Shown: in pieces, positions 1-9,424 of the stretch
Layout: each line of letters begins with the position of its first letter
How positions within the stretch are numbered: the stretch's first letter is position 1
Source: Melieria omissa
Lineage: Eukaryota > Arthropoda > Insecta > Diptera > Ulidiidae
Assembly: GCA_963971225.1 (NCBI GenBank)
Contig: OZ020267.1
Location: forward strand, 32,255,298 to 32,319,297
DNA: 64,000 nucleotides
Direction of reading: 5' to 3'
Position numbers and translations under genes: made by a program
Notes under the pieces: generated by a model
The model's database searches: none
What the model was told of the DNA's origin: nothing
The model's input: only the letters and a program-made list of their open reading frames with translations

Positions 1-100
1 TGCTGGAGGACAATGAGTCTGCTGCTCACAATATCAGTGAATGCCCAACTTTCGGACGTTCTAGGCCAAAGATAACCATTCTACTGCTCGCAATTGGATT

Positions 101-472
101 CCATTAAATTCCATTACATTACATTACATTACATTACATTACATTAAATTCCATTCCATTACATTACATTACATTACATTACATTACATTACATTACATT
201 ACATTACATTACAATACACTACATTACATTACATTACATTACAATACACTACATTACATTACATTACATTACATTACACTACATTACATTACATTATATT
301 ACATTACATTACATTACATTACAGTACATTCCATTACATTACATTACAATACACTACATTACATTACATTACACTACATTATATTACATTATATTACATT
401 ACATTACAATACATTACATTACATTACATTACATTACATTACAGTACACTACATTATATAACATTACATTAC
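101..472. repeat. (ACATT)n pentanucleotide array
   Basis: About 370 bases built of ACATT units with scattered variants such as ACACT, AAATT and AGTAC. It is clearly less homogeneous than the GACTA block 120 bases downstream. No gene is present. The left 100 bases of the window show nothing recognisable. Confidence 0.95.
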
Positions 473-1320
473 ATTTGATTCGATTAGAATAGACTTTTTA
501 AGATCTTATACTAATGAAAAACTGCTCAAGGGATCATTTTTACATATTTTACAATACTAGTTAAAACACTTTTGGATCAATAATCTTGCAGACTAGACTA
601 GACTAGACTAGACTAGACTAGACTAGACTAGACTAGACTAGACTAGACTAGACTAGACTAGACTAGACTAGACTAGACTAGACTAGACTAGACTAGACTA
701 GACTAGACTAGACTAGACTAGACTAGACTAGACTAGACTAGACTAGACTAGACTAGACTAGACTAGACTAGACTAGACTAGACTAGACTAGACTAGACTA
801 GACTAGACTAGACTAGACTAGACTAGACTAGACTAGACTAGACTAGACTAGACTAGACTAGACTAGACTAGACTAGACTAGACTAGACTAGACTAGACTA
901 GACTAGACTAGACTAGACTAGACTAGACTAGACTAGACTAGACTAGACTAGACTAGACTAGACTAGACTAGACTAGACTAGACTAGACTAGACTAGACTA
1001 GACTAGACTAGACTAGACTAGACTAGACTAGACTAGACTAGACTAGACTAGACTAGACTAGACTAGACTAGACTAGACTAGACGAGACTAGACTAGACTA
1101 GACTAGACTAGACTAGACTAGACGAGACGAGACTAGAATTTTTTAAATCTTTTACCAATGAAAAACTGCTTAAGAATTCAATTTTACATATTCTACAATA
1201 TTAATTAGAAAACTGTTGGATCATTGATCTTTTTAATGTATGGAAAAAAATCCCGAGGGTTCAAGTTTACATATTCAACAATATTGGATAAAAAACTTTT
1301 GAAGACCTTTTAATGAATGC
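473..1320. repeat. Diverged ~85-100 bp tandem repeat split by the GACTA array
   Basis: The sequence left of the GACTA block (about 494-588) and right of it (about 1139-1238) are recognisable copies of one another. They share AATGAAAAACTGCT, TTTTACATATT, ACAATA and TTGGATCA in the same order. A third, weaker copy runs to about 1320 (TTTACATATTCAACAATATTGGAT). The pentanucleotide array therefore lies inside or between units of an older tandem repeat. Confidence 0.7.
591..1136. repeat. (GACTA)n pentanucleotide satellite, ~109 units
   Basis: About 546 bases of almost perfect GACTA units. The only visible variants are three GACGA units near the right end (about 1081-1130). Such uniformity over more than 100 units suggests recent expansion or an assembly-sensitive tract. 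Confidence 0.97.
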
Positions 1321-3010
1321 AATAAAAAATCTCGTGCCATCCCATCCGGCGTTCATGTTTTTGTTTTAAATGTCCACTTGGTAACATCACATTTATTCTT
1401 CTTCATCTTTGTATTTCATTTCACAATTCATTTTCATGCTGTACCGCCCAACTTTCGCCAAAAAACAACATTCACAAATTTTTTTCCACGAATTCAACTG
1501 TACACGCGCTCAACCCCACTGTGCTCACCACGAAATATCATTAAAACACTCACCATAATTTCATTAATATGTTAATTGATAATGAAATTTTGAAAACACA
1601 AACACTAACAAATCAAACAACAAATATTAGAAAAAAAACGAAAACCAAAACCCGCAAAGTTGACTCGGAACTTGCAAGACAAGAACGAGAAGCGCGATCG
1701 CAGCCGCAGCCAAAGCGGCAGCTGGAACAACGTTTAACTGTTGTGCTCGTACATTAGCATTTTCTGACAATGTTGGCGCGACATGCGAAACGATTTGACT
1801 AAATCGTTGGATGCAAAAAGGCAGCAAACACATCCAACACAAACGACAACGCAGCCGGTGGACAAATGCTGCCAAATTGGCTAAACGAAAAAACAAAGAA
1901 TTATAAATTCGTAGATGCGGCCACAATGAAGACCACGAAAAGCGACTACAGAAAGCGAGATTCAAGACAAGTCAACAGGTTCTGCCGTCAAGCTGTGGTC
2001 AGCTTTTGTGTGGATTGACCGCAACAACTACGTTGGCCAGCAGACGGACCAGCAAACAGAGACGTTCCAAGCGATGCGGCAGAGAAATGAAATTGAATAG
2101 AAGCGTCGAATGGCAGCTGTCCAAAGATGATGAAGCTGCTCGCTTCGCATTAGCATTTGCCAAATAATACCGAAATAAATAGTGGCGATAATTTATGGCA
2201 CTTTTTGGTGACTTGCTGTCTATGCCAACAAACGGCCAATTTGCCGAGCCGAAGCTTGTGTTTACGGTTGCGCACAGCTGATGCTCGACGCCTGACAGCG
2301 GCAGTGACAGCTTCAGCTACAGCTGTCATTCTGAGATTGGGTCGTTGAACATCGGACACGTTCGCGGCGTTGCGTTGCGTTGCGTCTCGCCTGTGCCGAA
2401 ACGATGTCAAGTTGAAGGTTTCGACTACTATTTGCGCAAATTTCTACTTCAAGTCGAGCCAATACCGGTTCACATTTGTTCCGATCGAATCGAATTGACT
2501 AAACGCCTGTCGAGCGTATGTGCGCGACCAACCAACTGCGGCTTAGCATTTGTCATAATTGCTTTGCATTTGTTTCGTTTGTTTTTTGCCTATTTTTCCC
2601 ATTTCAAAGCGAACTTTGCTTGCGGTTTGTGCAAACGGAAATAGTCATTTTTTGTCTTGAATTGAATTGAATGATGGTTTGGGTGTTTTTCGCCAATTTA
2701 CTGTATTATTACGTACACAATGCGATGTTATCGAGTTAGAAATAACATTTAGCCATATTTATTAGACTCATTCATATCAGTCTGTTTATAATTCATTCAT
2801 TCACATGTTGGACTCTTTTTGTTCAAAGCATCACAACGTCGAGCTGCTTTAATGATAATTTATTTTATGGGCCAACTTCGTGTGTCGTTAGCCAACACGC
2901 GCTTTTGACTTGAATTTTACATTCTCACACAAAATTTATTCATATTGCTTCGATCATTTTCTGCACTGATCTGTTCTTCAGACTTTTAGCGTCTTTGTTG
3001 CAACGATGCA
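1321..3010. other. No gene recognised; GC-richer unique island at about 1660-2640
   Basis: This stretch is not repetitive. From about 1660 to 2640 the base composition is clearly more GC-rich than the surroundings. Open frames of 60-112 codons occur on both strands there (for example minus 1627-1965 and plus 2345-2644). They overlap one another, show no domain I recognise, and look like the by-product of fewer AT-rich stop codons. It could be regulatory DNA or an untranslated exon. Confidence 0.5.
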
Positions 3011-3014
3011 TCAA

Positions 3015-3450
3015 TGTAGGTTAGGTTAGGTTTAAGTTTAAATAAGATTACTGGTTGACATAATTTTCTAGCCAAACGATTCCAGAAGATCCCGACTGGA
3101 TCTACAGGGAACTCAACAGATATGGAAGAACACCGGATTCAATAATGAAATTAATCACAATGGACACAACAGAAATTCCGACTGGAGACGCTATAACCTA
3201 ACTTAAGTTTAAAAGGCTAAATAGAACTGTTTTCATTGAACTGGTCCTCAAACTTTAAGCGTATTTTGTTAGGTTAGGTTAGGTTAGGTTTAAATAAGAT
3301 TACTTGTCGACACAACGTTCTCGCCAAAAAATTCCAAAAGTAAGCATCTATAGAGAATTCAACCGATACGTAAGAACACCGGATTCAATAATGAAAGGAA
3401 TCACAATGGACACAACAGGATCCTCGAGTGGGGACCCTATAATCTAACCT
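3015..3450. repeat. Two units of a dispersed repeat with TTAGG-like leader
   Basis: Two ~250 bp units begin with short GGTTAGGTTAGG runs (3019 and 3270), then TTTAAATAAGATTACT. They continue with the segment containing ATCTACAGGGAACTCAACAG, GGAAGAACACCGGATTCAAT and AATCACAATGGACAC, and end in CTATAA-CTAACCT. Related units occur in tandem at 56.5-57.2 kb. Confidence 0.75.
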
Positions 3451-3632
3451 AACTTTGAATGACTTAATAGATCTTATTCTACACATAAGCCAAGAGGTTT
3501 ATCCTTAGTGATGTCATATTTAGCTTTTTAGAACTGCAAAACTATCGATAGTTGGCCGATGCGATATTTTCGAGAGTTTCAGTGAAAAATATCGATACTA
3601 AGGAATGGCTTCCACAAAGGATCAATCCTTAA

Positions 3633-5114
3633 CCCCCACGAGACGGAGTTTAACTTTGAAAATCAGAAGACTCTTAGTAGAAGTGTTCCCATGTTATGAA
3701 AGTTGGGACCAAAATATTTTGTTGTATATCATTCTTTTATCCGGGGACTAGTGTTTGCAGATCCGGAGATTTCCTTCTAGATTGAGGAGATTTTTGGCGT
3801 TTGAGGAGGAAAAATTGTGTAGAAGAAATTTTAGGACATTTTAATGGTTATATATTTGTTATCATTAGTGGCACTGATCAATATTCAATATTCAAGAAAG
3901 CTAAAGTATATAAATTAATTTAATTTAATTTTTTTATATTGTTTTATTTTATTTTAGTTTAATTTAATTTATTTTATTTTATTTTATTTTATTTTATTTT
4001 ATTTTATTTTATTTTATTTTATTTTATTTTTTATTAATTTTTATTAATTTTATTTTACCTTGTTTTATTTTAATTTAATTTATTATATTTTATTTTATTT
4101 AATTTTTTTTTAATTTGGTTTATTTTATTTTTTTTTATTTTATTTTAATTTATTTAATTTTGTTTTATTTTATTTTATTTTATTTTATTTTATTTTATTT
4201 TATTTTATTTTATTTTATTTTATTTTATTTTATTTTATTTTATTTTATTTTTTATTAATTTTATTTTACCTTATTTTATTTTAATTTACTTTATTTTATT
4301 TTATTTAATTTTGCTTTAATTTGGTTTATTTTATTTTTTTATTTTATTTTACTTTATTTTATTGTTTACTTTATTTTATTTTATTTTATTTTATTTTGTT
4401 TTGTTTTATTTTATTTTATTTTATTTTATTTTATTTTATTTTATTTTATTTTATTTTATATTTTTTTTATTTTATTTTATTTTGTTTTGTTGTATTTTAT
4501 TTTATTTTAATTTATTTTATTTGTTTTATTTTATTTTATTTTATTTTATTTTATTTTATTATATTTTATTTTATTTTATTTTATTTTATTTTATTTTAAT
4601 TTATTTTATTTTATTTTATTTTATTTTATTTTATTTTATTTTATTTTATTTTATTTTATTTTATTTTGTTTTATTTAATTTTGTTTTGTTTTATTTTTTA
4701 TTTATTTTATTTTGTTTTATTTCATTTTATTTTATGTTTTTTATTTTATTTTATTTTTTTTATTTAGTTTTATGCTTCAAAGTGTATAATTTATACAATG
4801 AATGAAGGAAGTTTACAAAAAAACATTTTTAGGAAATAATTAAAATTTTTAATGAATAAAGAGGCTGTAATAAAAAAATAAATATATTTTTATAACAAAC
4901 ATAATTAAAAAAAGGTTTGAGAAATATTTCACATTTTTGGGAACAAATCTCGTTTTTTTCAAGATGAGGGAACAATTTTTTAACGTATCTGGCAACACTG
5001 CCGGGGACAAAAAATTCAAAACTATCTTTTGCATGGGTCAAAAGATCTGAATAGTATTTTTGTTTTGTTGTTAAAAACTTGCTGGAACGTATTAACCCAG
5101 TAGGCCCGTAAGGG
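3633..5114. mobile_element. Possible piggyBac-like TTAA-flanked insertion enclosing the ATTTT block
   Basis: The segment is bounded by TTAA at 3629-3632 and 5115-5118. The left end reads CCCCCACGAGAC and the right end, reversed, reads CCCTTACGGGCC, giving about 8 of 12 matches. This is a weak terminal inverted repeat. C-rich ends next to TTAA are typical of piggyBac-like elements, but the match is imperfect and no transposase is visible. The stretches not covered by ATTTT units (3633-3925 and 4780-5110) hold nothing else recognisable. Confidence 0.25.
3925..4775. repeat. (ATTTT)n pentanucleotide block
   Basis: About 850 bases of TTTTA units with interspersed TTTTG, TTTAA and TTTTAC variants. 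Long open frames in it encode only Phe/Leu/Ile/Tyr low-complexity strings and are not genes. Confidence 0.95.
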
Positions 5115-5118
5115 TTAA

Positions 5119-6669
5119 ACAAAAAAAAATAAAACCCTTTAACCCTTTAATGCTATTAATGAACCTGGTTACGCAAAGCTTCTGCCAATCTAAAAATTTC
5201 CTTTAGAAATCATTGCAAACTTTTATTCGAAAACAAAGTGAGCTGTTGACGCTTTTTTCTTTAAAGTTGTTATCTGTAAATTGGCTGATTATACAATTTT
5301 TATTTGTTTGCGAGCACTTCAATCAATAATTGTCATATTATTTATATGCGTGATCCGATATGGTTCCATTGTAATATGGAGCAATTGTCATTGTTTTCAC
5401 ATTGTTCTTGTTGTTGTTGGTATTGATTTTGTTCAATTAGCCGCGTAACCTGTTTTTCACTCTAATGACGAACTCTTCAAGGTTACTTCTGCGCCATTTA
5501 GAACATTCCACAACAACAACCATAACAATAACATTTAAACTTTTTTTTTGCTACAAAATTTTGTGCGCTTAAATTTTCAACATTTCTTTGTTCTAATTTA
5601 CAACGCAATGTTATTGTTTCAATCTTTCAGAATATTTCGCCGCGTGTGTCTGCAATGCAAATAAATAAATAAATACGGCATCGATTTAATGCCAATGTCT
5701 GCCGCCATTGAAAGCATAAATTTGCATACGTTTTCGGTGAACCATTAGTTGAAATAAAATCTGTAAAATTGCGCTTTGCCAAACCGCGCGTCAACAATTT
5801 ATTCGGCTTTAACGAGTACGTGTCATATTTGTTGAGCTTTATGCCAAATATTCGGATTTATGGTCGGTAAGTGATTATTTGGATTTGTTATTAAAATATT
5901 TGTTTAACCAAATTAATCACATTTGATTTCTTTGATCTTTTTCGAGGAAAATTAAATGTAGAGAATGCTGCAGTCACCCAGCAAACATTCGGGTTTGACA
6001 ATCATTTGTCATAATGATTTGAAATCAAACAGTTTCTCAAATGTCAAACGTTTGATAATCGTTTGCGAGCTTTAAAACGCTTTTGGTAGACACACACACA
6101 AAAGAAGTATTGACAACATGTTTTGTGTTTTGCCATAAAGTATTAGAATTCGTAATAAATCATTTTCGGCGCAAAATTTAAATTCTACTTGATAAGTGAT
6201 TCTCATTGTGAATGATGGTGGATTTTTATTCGAATATTCAATTTTATGATGTAGAATTTCTGGTTGTTGAAATTTGGGTTCTTTTTGCTTTAATGTTTAA
6301 ATTGAAAACTATGAAATTGACTATTCTCGATTAATCTTAGAGTAGCAGATCATTCCATGATAGCATCCATAGTATCTTTACCAACTAGAAGCTTCTTAGA
6401 TCTCTTTAGTTTATTAAGGCAAAATTCCTCAGAGTGTTGGTTGCGACTTTTCAAATTCAAAGCTTGACCCGAAGATCCTGGAAACACTTAGAGATATGGC
6501 AAAAATATATTCATTTTTTCAAGAGCTCAGATCTCCTGGTACTTCTTGTGGAGTAAATTTCGTTGTTAACCGTTGGTTCTAGAAAGGAACAACCTTGTAT
6601 TTTTTCCTTTGTTGTAACTAACCTCATAAGTTTAGCAATCACAAACAGTAAGTACACCAGTGGCGCACA
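5119..6669. other. No gene recognised; AT-rich unique sequence
   Basis: Unique, AT-rich DNA with no coding signal. The stretch 5985-6065 contains an imperfect fold-back built on GTTTGACA, CAAATGTCAAAC and CAAACGTTTG. It may be a small MITE remnant, but clear ends and a target duplication are not visible. Confidence 0.5.
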
Positions 6670-6671
6670 TA

Positions 6672-6927
6672 CACTATGATCAATAAGTACCGGGACTGTG
6701 TATTTTAAATTTTCCGCCGTTGCCCGATGCAGGTAAAAAAATGCGACGAAGTACAAAAAGTTGACTGACGCTAACAGCTGCCAAACAAAAACTAATGATG
6801 CAATCCCGCTCAAAATTTGACACAGATGTGAGTTAAGGTCCTACCGACCTAAACAAAATTGTTTACCTGCATCGGGCAACGGCGGAAAATTTAAAATACA
6901 CAGTCCCGGTACTTATTGATCATAGTG
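6672..6927. mobile_element. Mariner/Tc1-type MITE with 66-bp perfect inverted repeats
   Basis: A 256-base element is flanked on both sides by TA (6670-6671 and 6928-6929). The first 66 bases (6672-6737, starting CACTATGATCAATAAGTACC) are the exact reverse complement of 6862-6927. The 124-base centre holds no transposase. TA target duplication plus long inverted repeats fits a non-autonomous IS630-Tc1-mariner element; the exact family is not identified. The perfect match of both arms suggests fairly recent insertion or gene conversion. Confidence 0.85.
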
Positions 6928-7210
6928 TAATTTCATTTTGAGGTAGGTTTACGTACAACTTTTGAGCCCAATACCATTTGAAATCATATTTTATATCAGC
7001 AACTTTTGTATTTGGGGAGTTTGAACCCCCAAAATACCGCTGTGAGTGCCACTGAGGTTACGTCCATGGTTTTGCAACTAAAAGTTCCCCTGTTAACTTG
7101 CTTTAAGTCTATCCGACCTACAGAAAAGGAACCATGGTGGTTGGTTCTCAACCTCAAACCTGACTCGGCCACACGTGGGCCAGTAACACAGTACGTGTAC
7201 GCCGTCTCTC

Positions 7211-7372
7211 TCATTTTTTCAAGTTTAGTAACATTGCTATGGTGTCTTTGCCCAGACCAATAAAAGGTTCCATTCTAAGAGAGACCGTGGCTTTTGTAGT
7301 TCTAGCAAATCTATCTTCCTCCTCATTTCTGTATATTTCTCTGTGACTTGGAACGCAGAGGATTTTGACCTG
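7211..7372 (-). pseudogene. Non-LTR retrotransposon RNase H fragment
   Basis: A minus-strand frame of 53 codons ending in TGA carries the C-terminal RNase H signature of Jockey/I/R1-like non-LTR elements. It reads QVKILCVPSHREIY, then RNEEEDRFAR, equivalent to the usual WVPGH-GI-GNE-AD-LAR block. It is followed by RMEPFIGLGKDTI. The Trp of WVPGH is replaced by Cys. No reverse transcriptase is visible and the flanks (7010-7210 and 7373-7690) are too decayed to read, so this is a dead fragment. Confidence 0.65.
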
Positions 7373-7764
7373 CTGTATGTGTCAGTCCGGTGAGAGGATC
7401 AAGTTGAGGACGCCTTATCATCTCTTGGTGTAACCAACTAGAGGAAGTGCTTGCAAAGCAAAGGCATCTGGAGAGAACTTTTGTGGTAGGTCGTTACCCG
7501 GTAACAGGTTGTTGTGGCCATTTAGCTAAGTGGATCTAGGTTCCGGTCTAGTCTAGTAACGTAGCAGCTGAAGCTGAACAATCGATCATTGTAAGCTCTA
7601 TCCAGAAGTCCAAATTGTTTACTGACTAAATCCAGACATGCTCACATTGGGTCTTTTGAGACCTCCGACAACCTTCACAATCTTATCTTTTTTTACGTTT
7701 CCTTACGTTCAGCATTTTTCCCATGCACACTAACCCTAAAAAAACAAGTTTTGTAGGACACTTT

Positions 7765-8691
7765 AGTACTAATTTTGAATAAGTACGAAATAAACACTTA
7801 ACCAATTGCTGCCTAACAGGTAAAATTTTACCCATGAAAACTAACTTTTTAAAAAAATCACAGAAAAGTTCGTGTTAGAGATATCTCAAAATCATTGATA
7901 GAGATGGTTGGGGTAAAAATGGAACTATCTTAGTCTAGTGGAGGTCGCCCTAAAATTCCGCCATCTAGCTAGAGTTACCAGACTCCGAAAATTGTGAATT
8001 TTCCGGAGGTGGAAAATGTGGCGAAACGTAAACAATACTTCTTTTGTTCACGTGTTTAGCTAATCACTTTAACAAGTATGGAAAAAAGCTACCATTGCTG
8101 CGTAATGGGTACAAAGTACCCAATGAATATCTCAGCAACGTGCAGTGATAGAAAGCTGAAATTTCTGTTTCTGATAATTTTGGGTCAATTCCAGGTCATG
8201 TATGAAATTTTATCAAAATCGTATGGGCGGAACTGGTACCCGGCAGCAATGGGTTGAACACATTTTCAGTTTTGGCTTATTTCTGGCGTTCAAGTTAATT
8301 TCTGAGCTTTGACGTATTCAGAGACCTATAGTATAATTTTATGGCGAATATTTTTGTGGCACACTTTGTCCTTAAAAAGTCCTTTTTTACAGGATATTTT
8401 TGGCATTTTAGGGAAAAAGGCTCAAATTGACCCATACAAATAGGAGCTACAGGGTTAAAATGCTCCGCAAAAATTTTCCTTGTAGCATTTTACATCAAAT
8501 TGCTGAACACATTCTATACCTAAAATGTGAGGTTACATGGTTTTTAAACGCCGATTCACCATAACAATGTGCAATAAGGGGAAAACTTTGACCCCCCCTA
8601 AAAAAACATTCAGACGTAAACTTTCAAAACGCCGATACAGGTATATTTTTTTTGGCCCCCTCTACCAGAATCCGTTGCATAACCTTTTGTT
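7765..8691 (-). repeat. Dispersed repeat, copy 1, interrupted by a TTAA MITE
   Basis: Segments 7765-7801 and 8254-8691 together match 15830-16310 in reverse complement. Shared stretches include AAGTACGAAATAAACACTTAA, CACATTTTCAGTTTTGGCTTA, CATACAAATAGGAGCTACAGGGTTAA in pieces, TTACATCAAATTGCTGAACAC, and CAGAATCCGTTG. The interruption at 7802-8253 is absent from the other copy. Function and family are unknown. Overlapping open frames (for example 8537-9010) are not conserved and are not genes. Confidence 0.8.
7802..8253. mobile_element. TTAA-flanked MITE (piggyBac-like), 452 bp
   Basis: This insertion is missing in the second copy of the surrounding repeat, which gives its limits. The left flank is TTAA (7798-7801). 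The right flank is TTGA (8254-8257), a probable one-base decay of the duplicated TTAA. Ends are CCAATTGCTGCC on the left and, reversed, CCCATTGCTGCC on the right. No coding sequence is present. TTAA duplication with C-rich ends is characteristic of the piggyBac superfamily. Confidence 0.7.
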
Positions 8692-8695
8692 ATAT

Positions 8696-9073
8696 TGTTA
8701 CGAAAATGAGTTCTTTAATCTCTGGATTGTGCTCGAAAATAAAACCGCTTCAACTATTCAGCGCAAACGCGGTCAAAAACCAACAAACACTTTATTTACA
8801 AATTTACACTTGTTTATCTTTACACTTGCTGCTAATTATTGGACTATTGCATGTTTCCTCTTTACTTGCTCAAATAAGACTCACGGCTGCCTTTATACCT
8901 GTCTTCTTATTGCACCGATTGTTCTCGCATATTCCAGTTGGACTATCTCTCGATCGTTCTCGCACATCCCATTACCATCGCAAGCCATCCTTGCCATATC
9001 AAAATTATAGCAAGTCGACCGTACTCTAAAGTGCGTGCCTAAAAGTATGCCCGTAAAAAGCCTCATCGTTACA
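8696..9073 (-). mobile_element. Solo LTR of a gypsy-type (Ty3-like) retrotransposon
   Basis: Read on the minus strand, this 378-base unit starts TGTAACGATGAGG and ends TTTTCGTAACA, so it has TG...CA ends and near-inverted termini TGTAACGA/TCGTAACA. It is flanked by the 4-base direct repeat ATAT (8692-8695 and 9074-9077). A TATA box (GTATAAAGG, near 8890-8898) and an AATAAA signal (8791-8796) lie in the expected order. No internal retroviral-type genes follow, so it is a solo LTR left by recombination. Four-base ATAT duplications are typical of the gypsy/17.6/297 group in flies. Confidence 0.85.
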
Positions 9074-9114
9074 ATATTATTGGGAGTATCCGAAGACACT
9101 TTCACGTAGACATT

Positions 9115-9411
9115 CTTGACTGGCACGACAGCCCGATTACGGGACTAAGGCCTAGCTACCCGCAAGCAATCGTGTTGTGCATGTGTGAATTTTTTTTTTC
9201 AAGGTTGGAAGGGTCTACAGTCTTATGCCGATTCCGAACGCCGAGTTGAGAGCTTTTCATAGGCAATTTTACTCTCAGAGGTTTGCCATTTCCTGCTGAG
9301 AGAACAGCCGCCGAAAGAAAAATTGTTGTTTTTTTTCGGTTTTAACGCAACGGAGTATTGAACTCGCGGAGTCTTGACTCGCACTAACCAGCTGAGCTAC
9401 GGCGGCTGCTG
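9115..9411 (-). mobile_element. tRNA-derived SINE with 13-bp target duplication
   Basis: The unit lies between two copies of TCACGTAGACATT (9102-9114 and 9412-9424). On the minus strand its 5' part is a tRNA-like head with box A TAGCTCAGCTGG (near 9386-9397) and a degraded box B GAGTTCAATACTC. The possible acceptor strands AGCCGCCG (9306-9313) and CGGCGGCT (9400-9407) are complementary. The remainder (GAACGCCGAGTTGAGAGC, GAGGTTTGCC) is an unrelated body. I recall similar tRNA-headed repeats in higher-fly genomes. Any RNA polymerase III activity is inferred only. Confidence 0.8.
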
Positions 9412-9424
9412 TCACGTAGACATT

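Noticed and set aside
3017..3285. TTAGG-type runs as interstitial telomere repeat
   Set aside because: Only three to four units each, part of a dispersed repeat unit, and flies are known to lack TTAGG telomeres.
4321..4805. Long Phe/Leu/Tyr open frames
   Set aside because: They are translations of the (ATTTT)n block.
5985..6065. Imperfect fold-back around CAAACGTTTG as a MITE
   Set aside because: No matching ends or target duplication could be defined.
8537..9029. 157- and 125-codon plus-strand frames
   Set aside because: They run across the junction between a dispersed repeat and a reversed solo LTR and are not conserved in the other repeat copy.
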